64,000 nucleotides of DNA, taken from assembly GCA_001936135.1 (NCBI GenBank), contig CP012817.1, forward strand, positions 3,472,001 through 3,536,000, given 5' to 3'. The stretch comes from Saccharomycopsis fibuligera x Saccharomycopsis cf. fibuligera. Lineage: Eukaryota > Ascomycota > Saccharomycetes > Ascoideales > Saccharomycopsidaceae. The first letter of the stretch is position 1, and every line of letters starts with the position of its first letter. The translations under genes were made by a program, and so were the position numbers. Below, piece after piece: positions 10,842 through 21,798 of the stretch. The notes under the pieces were generated by a model. That model saw only the letters and a program-made list of their open reading frames with translations. It searched no databases and was not told the origin of the DNA.

Positions 10842-11130
10842 ATGGTCTCTGCTCCGGAATTGAAAAAGGTAAGTTTTTCATTTTTCTTATCTGAATCTTC
10901 CACTTTAGCACCACATTCTGACAATACTCTAGTATATGGATAAATCTCTCAGCATCCAGCTTAATGCATCGAGAAAGATTATTGGCACGCTTAGAGGATA
11001 CGATATTTTTCTCAACTTGACCCTCGACGACACGATCCAGATTGACAGAAATGGCGATAAAATACAGGTAGGCTCTGCGGTGGTACGTGGCAATAGCATA
11101 CAGTCGATTGAGGTGTTAGATAAGATATAA
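10842..11130 (+). CDS. SMX2: SMX2, spliceosomal Sm protein G (two exons)
   Basis: Exon 1 is 10842-10868 (ATG plus eight codons, MVSAPELKK). A 64-base intron follows (10869-10932, GTAAGT donor, CTGAC branch-like element, CTAG acceptor). Exon 2 is 10933-11130 and begins YMDKSLSIQLNASRK. The spliced product is 74 residues, against 77 in S. cerevisiae Smx2. It shows the Sm1 motif (GTLRGYDIFLNLTLDD) and the Sm2 motif (VVRGNSI). SmG is one of seven Sm ring subunits that assemble on U1, U2, U4 and U5 snRNAs in the nucleus. Starting at the internal ATG at 10936 would drop the conserved PELKKYMDK leader, so the spliced start is preferred. Only an aligned cDNA would prove the junction. Confidence 0.92.
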
Positions 11131-11153
11131 GCCAGCAAGATATAATATTAAGT

Positions 11154-11192
<39 letters not shown>

Positions 11193-11633
11193 AGGTGCTA
11201 TTGAGCTACTAGGATGCTGTAATCTAGTTTTGAGCGGGTTTTATTTTTTTTTTTTTTTTTTAATTTATTTTCTAGATGCCTTTCTATTTAAAGAGAAGGT
11301 ACTTCTGAATACGTTTAATGTACTATAATACAAATCATTTGCCAGTGTATGTTTGTCAATGTAAGCTTACATGCAATGAAACTGGCAGTCGTGTGGCCGA
11401 AAAAAAAAAAAATCCGAGGCATTGTCTTCTATTATTGAAAACTGGTATATAATTTCAGTGAGCTGGTTAGTACTGGTACAAAATGACGAAGAAGGACGAG
11501 AATGCTACCAATAACATCAAACAAGGTTGATTACAAACGCGGAATAATTACGTAGTGAATCTCTATAACCCCCACCTCACCCCCTCAAAACAGCTAAAAT
11601 AATAAAGAACTACCAACCTCAAATGAAATAAAA
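11131..11633. other. Convergent intergenic region between SMX2 and GNA1
   Basis: The region contains an A run (11158-11189), a T run near 11246-11261 and a shorter A run near 11400. A TATA-like stretch near 11442 is followed by a 15-codon frame at 11483. That frame has no recognisable product and is probably chance. Confidence 0.55.
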
Positions 11634-12107
11634 TCAAAAACGAGCAGCCATTTCAAAGCCCTCCTTCTTATACCCACACTTTTCATAAAACTTAATATTT
11701 TTCTCAGCGCAGTCCAAAATCACCTTATAGCACCCTTTTTCCTGACCAATTTTACTCAAATGTTTAATCAAATGGTAGCCCAACTTCTTGCCCTGTTCCT
11801 CTGAAGAGACCGCAATGTCTTCAATATGGCCAACTTTGCCACATCCATGAATAAACTTTTGCTCAATAATTATTGAGCCCACCCCTACTACTTTGCCTTG
11901 TTTGGCGTTATTCACAATTACCACCGTGTTGTAAATGTCAGGGTGGCTCTTCATATACTGCACAGTTTGGGTGAATTTTTCCTCAGAAACATCACCAACC
12001 TTGGTAAGGACGCTCAACGAGCTAATGACCCCTTGGTAATCTTCTTTTTCAACTGGCCTAATGATGTAGTCCGAATGAAGTTGTGGTTCTGTTTGTGACA
12101 TTGGCAA
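11634..12107 (-). CDS. GNA1: GNA1, glucosamine-6-phosphate N-acetyltransferase
   Basis: This 157-residue single-domain GNAT enzyme has the same length class as yeast Gna1 (about 160). It acetylates glucosamine-6-phosphate with acetyl-CoA in the cytosol. The product feeds UDP-GlcNAc synthesis for chitin, N-glycans and GPI anchors. The N-terminal DYIIRPVEKEDY strand is typical. GNAT motif A is HIEDIAVSSEEQGKKLGYHL, whose QGKKLG loop holds CoA pyrophosphate. The C-terminal KFYEKCGYKKEGFEMA matches Gna1 rather than other GNATs. A second Met two codons in (MSQTE) is an equally possible start. In fungi with one copy this gene is usually essential. Confidence 0.93.
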   Translation of the reverse strand: MPMSQTEPQLHSDYIIRPVEKEDYQGVISSLSVLTKVGDVSEEKFTQTVQYMKSHPDIYNTVVIVNNAKQGKVVGVGSIIIEQKFIHGCGKVGHIEDIAVSSEEQGKKLGYHLIKHLSKIGQEKGCYKVILDCAEKNIKFYEKCGYKKEGFEMAARF

Positions 12108-12685
12108 AGTAGTAGCACTAGTAGATATTCTGTAACACGGACTAAGGCAAAAGTAGCTCTTCTTTTGCGTGATTATCTCTCACCAACAGCGATAGTTTTT
12201 TTTTCCAACAATGAAATGAAAGAAGAATTGATGAATAGAAATGTTTCAAAAGATGGCGACTGGGGCAAGTTATATTGAGTTCTCAACTAATTTTACTGGA
12301 AATCATCCGTTCATCCACTGTACCAGAATAGAAAGGAAAGCCAGTGAAAAGTACCGCTGACTGCACCACTTTCACACCGCAAAAGCTCACGTGACATAAT
12401 ATCGATTTTTCTATTGTTTCAAATGCGGTTTCTGGACATGCAGCACTACAGGAAACTGAAGACTTTACTACGAGACAAAGGAACCTGATAAAGGAAGAAT
12501 ATAAGCATAGCGATGTGTGGATGACTGCAGTGGGAGGAAACTTGAAAAGGAAATTTTATTTTTGTGATTAAAGAAAAATGTGAACGCAATGAACTGAATA
12601 CAACAAATTATGAGAAATTTCACACAGGCAGAACTGAACTGAATAGAATTAAAAATACATAAATAAATAATTGAAAAAAGGAAAA

Positions 12686-12724
<39 letters not shown>

Positions 12725-12818
12725 TAAACAAACAAAAAAGATAATCGAAGGATGAACTGAAAAAAATTACAATGTAACTGGGTTCCATAACCAACTATCT
12801 TTAATTACATCAACACCG
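12108..12818. other. GNA1 5' region and 3' flank of the CRH gene
   Basis: This 711-base gap would hold the GNA1 promoter near 12110-12420, including CTCACGTGACA around 12388 with a CACGTG E-box. It also has an A run (12691-12720) beside the CRH 3' end. A 108-codon antisense frame is T-rich low complexity and is not counted as a gene. Confidence 0.5.
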
Positions 12819-13790
12819 TCATAAACTCAACACGGCAATCACCAACGATACCAAAGCACCACCAACAAATTGCAAGTTTTTGGACAATGAAGGTGCAGCA
12901 CCGCCGATAAAAGTACCGTTTATGCTATAATTGCTATAGTTTGAGCCATCACCACTAAATATCCAAAACGAGCTGGAAGAAGAATGTCTCTTTCTCTTAA
13001 CCGTAACGTAATGGGTATTAGTATGGGTTGAAGTCAAAGGCACGAATTCCGTAGTATAGGTGTCAGTTTGTCCATCGTGAGTAGAAACACCATAACTTAT
13101 CCCAGTAGTATGGCCACTAACAACAGTAGTGTGAGACGCGGTGAATGTGGACAAAATTGTGGTTTGACTGGTGACCCAAATGTCAGAGTCGGTTTCGGAT
13201 TCAGCGTCAGTGTGAGAGGAAGATGATGCATAAGCAGCCAAATTGCTAGATGAAGCCACTGATGTGGTGGCTGTAGAGTAAGTGTAAGGAGTGGAGTAAG
13301 TGGATGTAGCTGCGGAAGTGTCACTGGAAACAGCAGCTGCAGCAGCTGCAGCTGCAGTAGTAGTAGTAGCAGATAAGGACGTAGTGACAGTAGGAGCGGT
13401 AACGGAAGAATTCAATGCAGTGGAATAAGTAGATAAGTAGTAAGTGGTGCCTTGAACATCAACAGTATATGCTCTTGATGCGCCAAAATATGTCGAACCA
13501 GCGACATATGATGAATTAGAGTATGGGTAGGAGGAAACTGAAAGAGCAGAAGAAGTGGAAACTTGAGCAGCAACACTTGCGCGGGAACCTGTGTAAGCGG
13601 AAGTGGCGGCAGACATAGAAGACACTGGGAATGTAGATAAATGAACAGTAGATTTCGAGGATGTCAAAACAGAAGAAACAGTTGTAGGGGTAGCAGAAGA
13701 AAAGGAGCTAGTAGTGCTAGATAATGAGGCGGATGAAGTTGCAAAAGATGAAGAACTAGTTGAGGAAGAAGAAGAAGAAGAAGAAGAAGG

Positions 13791-13858
<68 letters not shown>

Positions 13859-14702
13859 GGCCTTCATTAGAGAAAGCGGCACCAGCTCTACCATTAATCT
13901 TACCTCCTTTAGATTCAATTTTTTCCCCAGTCTTGTCAGCATAACTGTATTCGGTACCAGTAGAATAGTCAGACACCTTAAGGTATTTGGTATAGTAAAC
14001 AAATGGAGCCCCCTTCAAAGTAGTCTTACCACCGGCCCATTCAACAGTTCCAGAAGCAGAAGAATCACCACCAGCCCACAATCCAAGGAAAATTTTCATT
14101 GGCGATTGTGGGTAATCATGTTTTCCGTCGCTCTTCACTTCAGACTTCTTGAGAGTTCTGATAATTGTACCATCAATGGCCCAAGTAGTTTCATCTTCTT
14201 TCCATTCCATGGTGTAAGTGTGATAATCTGCTGTAATATCAAAATCAACAATTTTGTCATACCCTCTATCATAATCACCAGTGACCCCCTTACCGAAGTA
14301 ATTGGTAGTAACTTTCTTTTTGTAGCCCGAGATCCATTCAAAATCAAGTTCATCGCCATCATCAGATTGCAAAAAGAAATTGGAAATGATACCAGTTCCT
14401 GGGGCAACTTTGCATTGAATCTCTACTTTACCGTACATAATGTAGAAATTGGATCTCAACGATGGGCCATCGCCGTGCGCCTTAAAGCTTTCTTTCAACC
14501 CATTACTAGTGTATTCAATCAAATTGCTGCCGTACAATGGACTAAAGAGATCGGTTTCACTTTTGAAATCAAAATAGACAGATTTACTTAATGCGGTGTC
14601 TGCAGAACAAGTTTTCTTTAATGGGTCACAATCACTGGCGTAATTGCCGGAAACTGCAGTGGCACTTAATAATGTTGCAAGAAGTGCGTAGAGAAACTGC
14701 AT
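12819..14702 (-). CDS. CRH-family GPI-anchored chitin-glucan transglycosidase (GH16), CRH11-like
   Basis: The protein has 627 residues. A signal peptide (about 1-19) precedes the GH16 domain (about 20-265). The catalytic signature DELDFEW (DExDxE) is near residue 117, with both glutamates present. The segment CDPLKKTCSAD after the signal peptide, and the absence of a Cys-rich CBM18 module before the catalytic domain, favour the Crh1/Crh11 branch over Utr2. A pure Ser tract of about 25-30 residues follows, then a Ser/Thr/Ala-rich stalk to about 590. A C-terminal hydrophobic tail after GGAAPSLSKN fits a GPI signal. CRH enzymes link chitin to beta-1,3/1,6-glucan at the cell surface. Family length is usually 450-510, so the stalk is expanded. 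Which Candida CRH paralogue it matches is not certain. Confidence 0.88.
13763..13857 (-). repeat. Trinucleotide tract encoding poly-Ser in the CRH stalk
   Basis: On the plus strand a (GAA)n tract passes into an almost perfect (TGA/GAT)n tract. On the coding strand these read TTC-type and TCA-type repeats and give the Ser run. The reading frame is kept, so the stalk can change length by slippage. The antisense reading is an Asp/Glu run, an artefact. Confidence 0.9.
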
Positions 14703-17700
14703 TGTATTTGGTTCTCTTCAATTAATAAAAAATTATTGACTGGTACCTATTAATATTACTGTTATTGTAAAATTTTCTGGAACTTTATTTAATCTTTTTA
14801 ATTTATTGTTTGCTTGTGTGTTGACAATGGCTGATTGCTGGTTCCTGTAGGGTGGATTAACGAGTGACTGGATATAAGCCAAAAACAAAAAACAAGCGAG
14901 TGACAAAAAGTTGAGAGTTGGTATACAGAGGAGACGGTAGGAAAGCAAAGCAGAGTTTAGTCAAAGATAGGAAGAAGAAGAAGAAAAAGAAGAGAACAAA
15001 ATTTACATAGTCGGGAGATAAAAGTGTATTTATAAAAGCAAACAGGGCCCTCAATACCGTTTGCAATGATGGCCAAATGCACCTTACAATGGAGTAAAGC
15101 CACGCACTAGTTAGTATATACTTCTAGTATGCCCCCAGACTTGAGTAGCGTAGTACCACAGTCTCAACTAGGAAAAAAAAAAAAAAAAAAAGAATTCAAC
15201 ACAAGAAAAGTTAGCGTTAGATGATGTATCTCAGTCGGCAAAAATAGGAATATGGACGCTAGTTTCTCATATTGATAGGCAGACTGGCTGGCTGGTTTAT
15301 CGGGGGGTCCTGGCCTTTTTCATGGTACCGTAGATTCCTGCCATTGCGCACCAGCAGCCGTTCAAATAACACTGGCATTGATGCGCTAATCTATGGCGTT
15401 GTTCCGCTTTAGCGATGATCTCTGCCAATGCCCAGTGTAGACTTCTGGCATTTTGAAATATTTGCTCAACAAATTCTTTTGGACCCTCTATGCTAGGGTG
15501 CCAACTGCAATTACTAACTGTATTGTGCTACGAATTAACTTATAATTGATAATATGTGACGTGCTTCCCATTTTACATTACAACCTGAGTTTCCTTTTCG
15601 AGACCCAAGCCTATACGGCTTGGCGCATCCAACGATGATAACGACAGTTGAACTTCTCCATTGTGTCTTTATAACAACCAATATTGACTGATAAACAAAT
15701 GCTAAAACAAAGAGACAAGCAAGCAAGGAAACAATGCCTACTGCCAACTCACGGTAACTCAGACAGTAACCCAGCTTGATTACACGGCTAGAAATTTTGC
15801 ATATGTGTGAAATACAAATCCAGGGTGCAAATTTGCGGTAATACTACTCTCGCAACTAGTTCTCGATACCGCCGCGCAGTTGCAAATGCCGCGAAAACGA
15901 GAAATTCTTTCAACATGCCGACATGCTCTTCACCAAATTACGCAACTATATAGAGACTAATGACGGGGTCCATTCGCTAGCTTATAAGCTATACAGACAC
16001 GAGCTGTCTGGTTACTCTTCACAACTAGCACAACTATCTATTTTTGGCATGGATGAACTATTTATATCTATGCATTGGCTTCATTTTTTCGTAATTTTCT
16101 CTCTTGAAAACAAAAAAAAAAATAAAAAAGAAAAAGAATGAAAAACAAAAAAAAAAGACAGAGATCTAAGGTTTGCAGGTGCTGTGTCTCAATACTCTGT
16201 AAAACGTACTTTTGGAATTTTTTGATATTGGCCAGGGTCCTGTAGCTCATCACAGCATTGTGAAGCGAAGGTCTGCTATATACTTGAACCAAACAATAAC
16301 ATAGCAAGAGACCCGTGTCCCAGGTACAAGAGACCATATTACCCTCCTTAGATAATTTTTTTCATGTGCCCGCCTTGCGCATTTTCGTTCAATTTTCAAA
16401 ATCATATAAATACTCCGCCAATTCTCTTGTTTCTATTCTTTTGTAGTTCTTTTTTTCCTTTTCTTTTTCTCCAACATCAAATCTCGCCAAATGGCCACCA
16501 GATAATTTACACCATATGATTGGTCAACGTGTTGTCTTTATTGGTGATGCGTTATTGTCAATTGTGTGATCTGGGGTCGGAGCGTAGAATGACTCTGCTT
16601 TATGTGGGGAGCACGTTACTGGGCGCCTGATATTGATATTTTTCAATAGATGATGTATTGGGAATCAGTTGTCGCTAAATTTTTTCAACAATTTTATCGA
16701 TTTGCTTTTCGGTTACCACGTAATCAACAAAGGCCGTTAGCGTCCTTTTAGGTTTGTTCGTTTGGCCAACGAATGATCCGTTATAGAATTTAGGCTCGCT
16801 GCGTAGGTGCCGTAGAGTCAGCTGGCAAGTTATTAGTTTCAGTCGACACTAGTTCTCCATTAGGGTTGGTCGCTCAGATCTACGATGCTGATGAGAGGTG
16901 CAACTCTTTTACTATTGTATGTGTTGCTTTAAAGCAAATCCGACAATTTGAGCACTCACGTCTTTAATCTTCCAGGTGTTTTGATTTGTCGCAATGTGCG
17001 CTTGTCTATCATCGTATGGTGAGGCAGTGAATATTCAAGGTAGTTAGTCTGTGATTGGCAGGGAATTGCATGCATAGCCATAGCTAGCCGAGTCTCGACA
17101 AGTTGCGCCGAGTTTAGATAGCTGTTTCTAGGTTGACAACTAACAAACAGCAACCACGCGTGGTTAAATAGACACTTTGGGAAGAATTAAAGTCAAATAC
17201 TAAATATAACTCTATGGAAAAGTGCATGGTGATTCGTTCCGTGGCTGTGAGGGTGTCCGACCCCTCAATGCCACGCCTATCCTTTGCTTCACCTTGCCCT
17301 ACTCTCTCTCTATCACCGACCACTTACATTCCTATGATCGAGCTCGATCTATATTGTAAAATATACAGGCGTGTTGGTATATACATGGCTGCTTGGTTGC
17401 TTAGTCTCCTAGTCGGATGGAGGACATGAGCGCGGATAAGCCAAAAAAGGGGACAATTAGAGCAAAAAACAAGTACATATATATATATATATATATATAA
17501 ATATAAACCAAACCAGAAAACTTATTTTGCGAAAGAAAAACAAAGATGAAGATGAAGATGACGATGAAGAGGAAAAGAAAAATAAAAAAATAAAAAAAAA
17601 AAACTAACGTAAAAGGTAGAAATGAATAATGATTTTCAAAGCAAAAGAAAAAAAGAGTAAATAAATTATAACTAGAAATACACACATTATCACAGAATTC

Positions 17701-17805
17701 TTTTTTTTATTTATTTATTTATTTTTTTTTTTTTTTGTTTTAGTTTAGAAAGTTAAGGTTTACCATTCATATTGATACCAACAGAGCTTCTCGGCACACG
17801 CAACA
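14703..17805. other. 3.1-kb gene-free region upstream of the CRH gene
   Basis: Transcription of the CRH gene probably starts from a TATAAATA on the minus strand at 15027-15034, about 325 bases before its ATG. Other features are an A run near 15173-15190, a minus-strand hairpin with 7-base arms at 15604-15622 (CCAAGCC, loop GTATA, GGCTTGG), and an orphan promoter-like block at 16405-16491. There is also a (TA)n tract near 17478-17499 and A/T-rich sequence at the CBK1 3' end. I find no frame that looks like a protein and no tRNA. Confidence 0.55.
16405..16491 (+). promoter_or_regulatory. Orphan strong-promoter-like block (TATA box, CT-rich leader, ATG)
   Basis: A TATAAATA at 16405-16412 is followed by about 55 bases of CT-rich leader and CAACATCAAATC, then an ATG at 16491 in good context (CCAAATGGCC). 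This layout is typical of very highly expressed yeast genes. The ATG opens a frame of only four codons, and no GT donor sits where a short first exon could end. It may be the head of a lost gene, or chance. Confidence 0.3.
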
Positions 17806-19580
17806 TCAAAACCGCTTTGCCAAATAATCAAATCTCGAATAAGTGTACCCGATAAACGGCAAATCGTTCTTAACGTCGTTACTTCCTCCTGCTCCCGCAC
17901 CAGTACCGCCATGCTGCTGTCCCGCTCTGTCTCTCTGCTGGAGCACCATTGGGTTATCGGGAACGTTCTCCAACTCATCAGTAGGAAAGCATCTGGTGTC
18001 GGTGATGGAGCTCAACTTTGGGATGAAGGGCGCGCGGACTCTTCTGATGGTCGACCAGTCCACGCCCCTAAAGAATGGATGCGCCTTGATCTCTGCGGCC
18101 CCGCCACGGCCGAGTCTGAACTCTGCTTTGGTCAACAACCGGCGAATAAGGTCCTCGCTCTCCGCGGACAAGTGCACCTCGTCCGGGATCACCAATGTTT
18201 CCTGCCAGTTGAGGATCTTGCGGTATGTTTCGTGGGGCGTTTCCGAGGCGAATGGCGGCCAGCCGACTAGGCACTCGTACATGATGGCGCCAAGGGACCA
18301 CCAGTCGCATTCTTGGCCGTAGCCTTGGTGAATGAAAATCTCTGGGGCAATGTAGTCGGGGGTGCCGACGGTGGAATATGCCATCAAGCGACGGTTTTGT
18401 CTCCACGTTTGGATTTTTTCTCTATTGTTAATGGTCAAGTGGATTGGCTGGTCCATCATTACCGAATGGCGGCTATGCGTTTGTCCGTGGGCATGGCCAT
18501 GGCCGTTGCTTGGCTTTGGGACCGGCTCCTTGCCTAGCAATTTACGATAGTAGTTCGAGTCGTGGGTCTTGTGGAACCCCGTCGCTAGGCCAAAGTCACT
18601 CAACTTGATGTGGCCCTCAATGTCAATCAAGATGTTGTCCGGCTTGATATCTCGATGGACAAAGCCAATCTTGTGGATGTCCTCGATGGCCAACACGCAC
18701 TCTGCCATGTAGAATCTGGTGATGTCTTCCGTAAACACCTGCCATCTGATCAACATTGTCATCAAGTCGCCGCCGGGCAAGAACTCCATAATTAAGTACA
18801 AAAAGTCCGCGTCCTGGAACGAATAGTACAAGGACACGACCCACTGGGAGTCGCTTCCGGCCAAGATGTCTCTTTCTGCGCGAACGTGAGCTAGCTGGTC
18901 GCGCTTGGACATTTCCTGCTTGAGCATGGTCTTCATGGCGTACACTTTGCCCGTGTCTGTCTTTTGAACTAGTCTAACTTCGCCAAAGGCGCCCTTCCCG
19001 ATGACCTTTATGGTTTTGAAATCGTCAAGCGACAACCGGGTACGGCGCAATCGGACGAACTGGGACTCTTTCACCTTGAGCAAACTTTTGGCGCGGTTCT
19101 TCCGTTCCTCTGAGCCTTCCAGCTCCAAGTCTTTTTCTAGCTGGAGCCGGCGCTTGTTCCGGTCTATTGCATGTTGCACCGATTGCTTGTAGTAGCTTTC
19201 GATCTTGAGGCGGGTGGAGGACGCTTTCTCAAGCGTCAGCTTGGGAAGCAACTCGGGTCTTCTGACGAAATTTAGGCCTCTTTCGGACGATGGGCTTTTG
19301 GGAATGTTGCTGGCGGCGTTTCCAGCGGCGCTGCCATTGATGCTGCCATTGGCGTTTTTGCTTGGATAGAACTTGTTGATGTTTAAATATGAGGTCCGTT
19401 TAGGCTGTTGATTGATCACTCCTCCATTAATGCTAGAGGGGAATCCGCTGTTGCTATTGACATTTGCAGTCCCATTGAAACGCGACTGCTGCTGCTGCAA
19501 TTTTTGTTGCTGCAATTGTTGTTGTTGCAATTGTTGTTGTTGCAATTGTTGTTGTTGTTGCAATTGTTGTTGTTGTTGCA

Positions 19581-19621
<41 letters not shown>

Positions 19622-19737
19622 AATTGTAATTCCTGCTGCTGCTGCTGCTGCTGTTGCAGCAGACTCAGAAATGGTGAAAAGAACAACGATCGCTGCTGTG
19701 GCTGCTGGTGGCTGGAAGCAAACGGGTTGAACTGCAT
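17806..19737 (-). CDS. CBK1: CBK1, NDR/LATS-family AGC kinase of the RAM pathway
   Basis: The protein has 643 residues; family members in budding yeasts are about 650-760. The N-terminus (to about 165) is Gln-rich and disordered. The Mob-binding helical region (about 165-240) includes [20 protein letters not shown]. The kinase domain has the Gly loop [11 protein letters not shown] (about 245), catalytic HRDIKPDN (about 360) and DFG (about 380). The long NDR-specific insert before the activation segment follows, and the segment itself ends [13 protein letters not shown], with the auto-phosphorylated Ser. The C-terminal hydrophobic motif is [12 protein letters not shown] with its Thr. Cbk1 with Mob2 controls polarised growth, septum degradation and wall integrity. 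Codon use is clearly more GC-rich than in RAD2 or NAM2. An in-frame run of CTG codons near residue 25 would read Ser in a CTG-clade yeast. Confidence 0.95.
19478..19660 (-). repeat. CAA/CAG repeats encoding the CBK1 N-terminal poly-Gln
   Basis: Nearly continuous glutamine codons, mainly CAA with CAG blocks at both ends and single Leu (TTG) interruptions, encode a Gln/Leu tract near residues 27-86. The Leu spacing comes from a 15-18-base higher-order unit repeated several times, so the tract looks built by repeat duplication. Confidence 0.88.
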
Positions 19738-20955
19738 TTTTTATTTTTATTTTTGTTGTTATTGTTATTATTCTTGCAGAGCGAGCGAAGACGACTGTAG
19801 TGAGAAAAAACGGAGATCAACCGTGCTGTTGCTTGGACAGTCGGCAAGGTATGCTAGCTGTATCTGGCGGTTATAATTGATGTTCTCCGTGGAGCCCTGA
19901 TCTGATATGAACTGCAAAAGGGAAAAAAAAAAAAAAAAAAGAAAAAGAAAAAGAAAAAAAGAAAAGAAAGGGAAAGGTACTAAATATAGCAGCAAACCGG
20001 TGTCTTGACACTCTTTCGATAACGAACCACGATGATTCAAGCGACCACAAGTGCAGCGGCCTTCTCAAGTGGCAAGCAGCGAAAGCGAAGAGCAAAAAGC
20101 AAGGTTCGGAATTGACAATAGAAGCTGCTGGTACTGGGGCCAACGTAGCAAAGGAGCCTCAGGATGATAATTAGCGCTGGGAAAAAGTAAGTGCTCTGGC
20201 AGCACTCTGGAAATGGCAACCCTCGAACGTTCTGCTCAAGGACCCAGGGTGTGGGAAATTGCAAGGCTGCAAGGTTGGAGAATTTCCAGGACTGGCAAAA
20301 GTCGGAGAGATCCAAAGAATAGCGATGGCAAAGAATAGCGATGGATAATAGCAATACCGCGCTGCTGAGGCGTAGAGAGAGTGTGCTGTGGTGGTAGCCG
20401 CAGGGAACGTGAAAACACACAGCAAACAGCAAACAACAAACAGGCGACGAGTGGTACCGGCTTGGACTGGACGAGCAGGGTGGCGTTCAGCGTGGTGGTG
20501 TTGATGATGATGATGGCGCTGATGCTGATGATGCTGGCGGCGGTAAGGAATGTAGTGTGGCAATGGATTCAGAAGAGACAGACAAGCAGTTCGCTGCCGT
20601 GTATCTACCGCACAGTGTGCTGCTTACTGCTGGAACCAAAGGTGAAAATTTGATCTCCACGGGTGTGTCACGTGCACGGCGAGGTGGTTTCGCAGCGGCG
20701 CGCGCGGAGGGCCAAGCGAGCCGAGCGCCCAAAGACCTACGGCCAGCCGCGAGGGCAGCTACAGCCAGAGTACAGATTAAGACGACATTATTAAAACAGG
20801 AGTCACGTAAAAAACAATATACATTTATGATGCTTGCAAAAATGTCTAAGGCTCAAACGAGAACTCATTCATTTAATCACTCGATAACTACCTGGCGGCT
20901 CTTTAGAACACCGCTGAGATGGATACTAAGCAGCACAGACAACCGGCAACTAAAC
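19738..20955. other. CBK1 5' region and RPL42 3' flank
   Basis: This 1.2-kb gap has an A-rich run at about 19922-19978, TGATGATGATG and GATGATG stretches near 20500-20530, and a GC-rich stretch at about 20660-20760 with GTCACGTGCAC (a CACGTG E-box). Several overlapping 60-130-codon frames on both strands look like chance open frames in GC-richer DNA, with no family resemblance. No RNA gene was seen. Confidence 0.5.
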
Positions 20956-21798
20956 TCAGAATTGCAAAGCTTGACCCTTTTGTTTCTTGTCACCACCCAA
21001 TTCGAAGTGTTTACAACGCTTCAATGGCAATTGGGACTTGACCTTGCACTTGACGCATTCCAAACGCAAGACAACCTTCTTGGTGGTCTTGGCCTTCTTG
21101 TGGAAAATTTGTTTGGTTTGACCACCGTAACCGGATTGCTTACGGTCGTAACGTCTTTTACCTTGGGCAAACAAGGAAGCTTTGCCGGCCTTGTATTGGG
21201 TAACCTTGTGTTGGGTGTGTTTTCTGCAGGCCTTGCCTTTGCAGTAGGTCTTTCTGGTCTTTGGAACGTTAACTAGAGAGGGGGTTAGTAAGGGCCCTGT
21301 GGGAGGGGAGTGCGACGTGCCAGCTCGTGCAAAGTGCTGATTCTGCTGCTGCTGATTCTGCTGCTGCTGATTCTGCTGCTGCTGATTCTGCTGCTGCTGA
21401 TTCTGCTGCTGCTGATTCTGCTGCTGCTGATTCTGCTGCTGCTGAAGCTTCTGTGCCCTATTCTGGAGCGCTCGTTTCTTCGGTGACTCTAGCTGGGGGG
21501 CAAAACGAGATAAGTCTTGTGTGGAGCGCCTGCGCTATGGCGTCCCGCTGGCCGCGACAGTATCCTGGCGTCTTCCTGCCTGGACTGACGCTTCCGTGGA
21601 ACCGCTGGGCGTGGCGATGGCGGTTCTTGACCACTTGGAATCGTGTAACTCTTGGGCGTGATTGGAAGATCGCATAAACCGCATCTTGGACGTTTGGGCT
21701 CTGGCACTCTGGCACTATGGCACTTTTGCACTCTGGCGCTTTTGCACTCTGGCACTATGGCACTCTGCTGACGCTGATAGTGGAGTAGACATACCCAT
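20956..21798 (-). CDS. RPL42: RPL42, 60S ribosomal protein eL42 (two exons, Gln-56 form)
   Basis: Exon 1 is only ATGG at 21798-21795. A 522-base intron follows (21794-21273; GTATGT donor, TTACTAAC branch point near 21296, CTAG acceptor), and exon 2 is 21272-20956. The joined product is 106 residues, exactly the family length, beginning [15 protein letters not shown] and ending [10 protein letters not shown]. The zinc-binding cysteines are in place: TYCKGKAC, then LECVKCK and KRC. eL42 sits at the E site of the large subunit. Residue 56 is Gln ([11 protein letters not shown]), where S. cerevisiae has Pro; Gln at this site is the known natural determinant of cycloheximide resistance in several Candida species. 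The intron position after ATGG is the usual one for yeast ribosomal-protein genes. Confidence 0.96.
21337..21441 (-). repeat. 15-base minisatellite inside the RPL42 intron
   Basis: Seven head-to-tail copies of CTGATTCTGCTGCTG lie in the 3' half of the RPL42 intron, about 40 bases from the branch point. A second low-complexity block at about 21695-21772, made of CTCTGGCACTATGGCACT-like units, lies near the donor end of the same intron. Confidence 0.9.

Noticed and set aside
11483-11530. 15-codon frame after a TATA-like element
   Set aside because: It is too short to recognise, no splice donor lets it extend, and it lies in a convergent intergenic region.
13664-14002. Poly-His and poly-Asp frames over the CRH serine tract
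   Set aside because: They are other-frame readings of the TCA repeat that encodes the Ser tract of the real gene.
15190-15690. Candidate Pol III RNA (RNase P or SRP RNA) on the minus strand
   Set aside because: There is a TATA-like element, a hairpin, a GGAAACTCAGG string like the RNase P CR-I box, and a terminal T run. No matching CR-V partner (CCTGGTT) or other conserved box could be found, so the resemblance is not enough.
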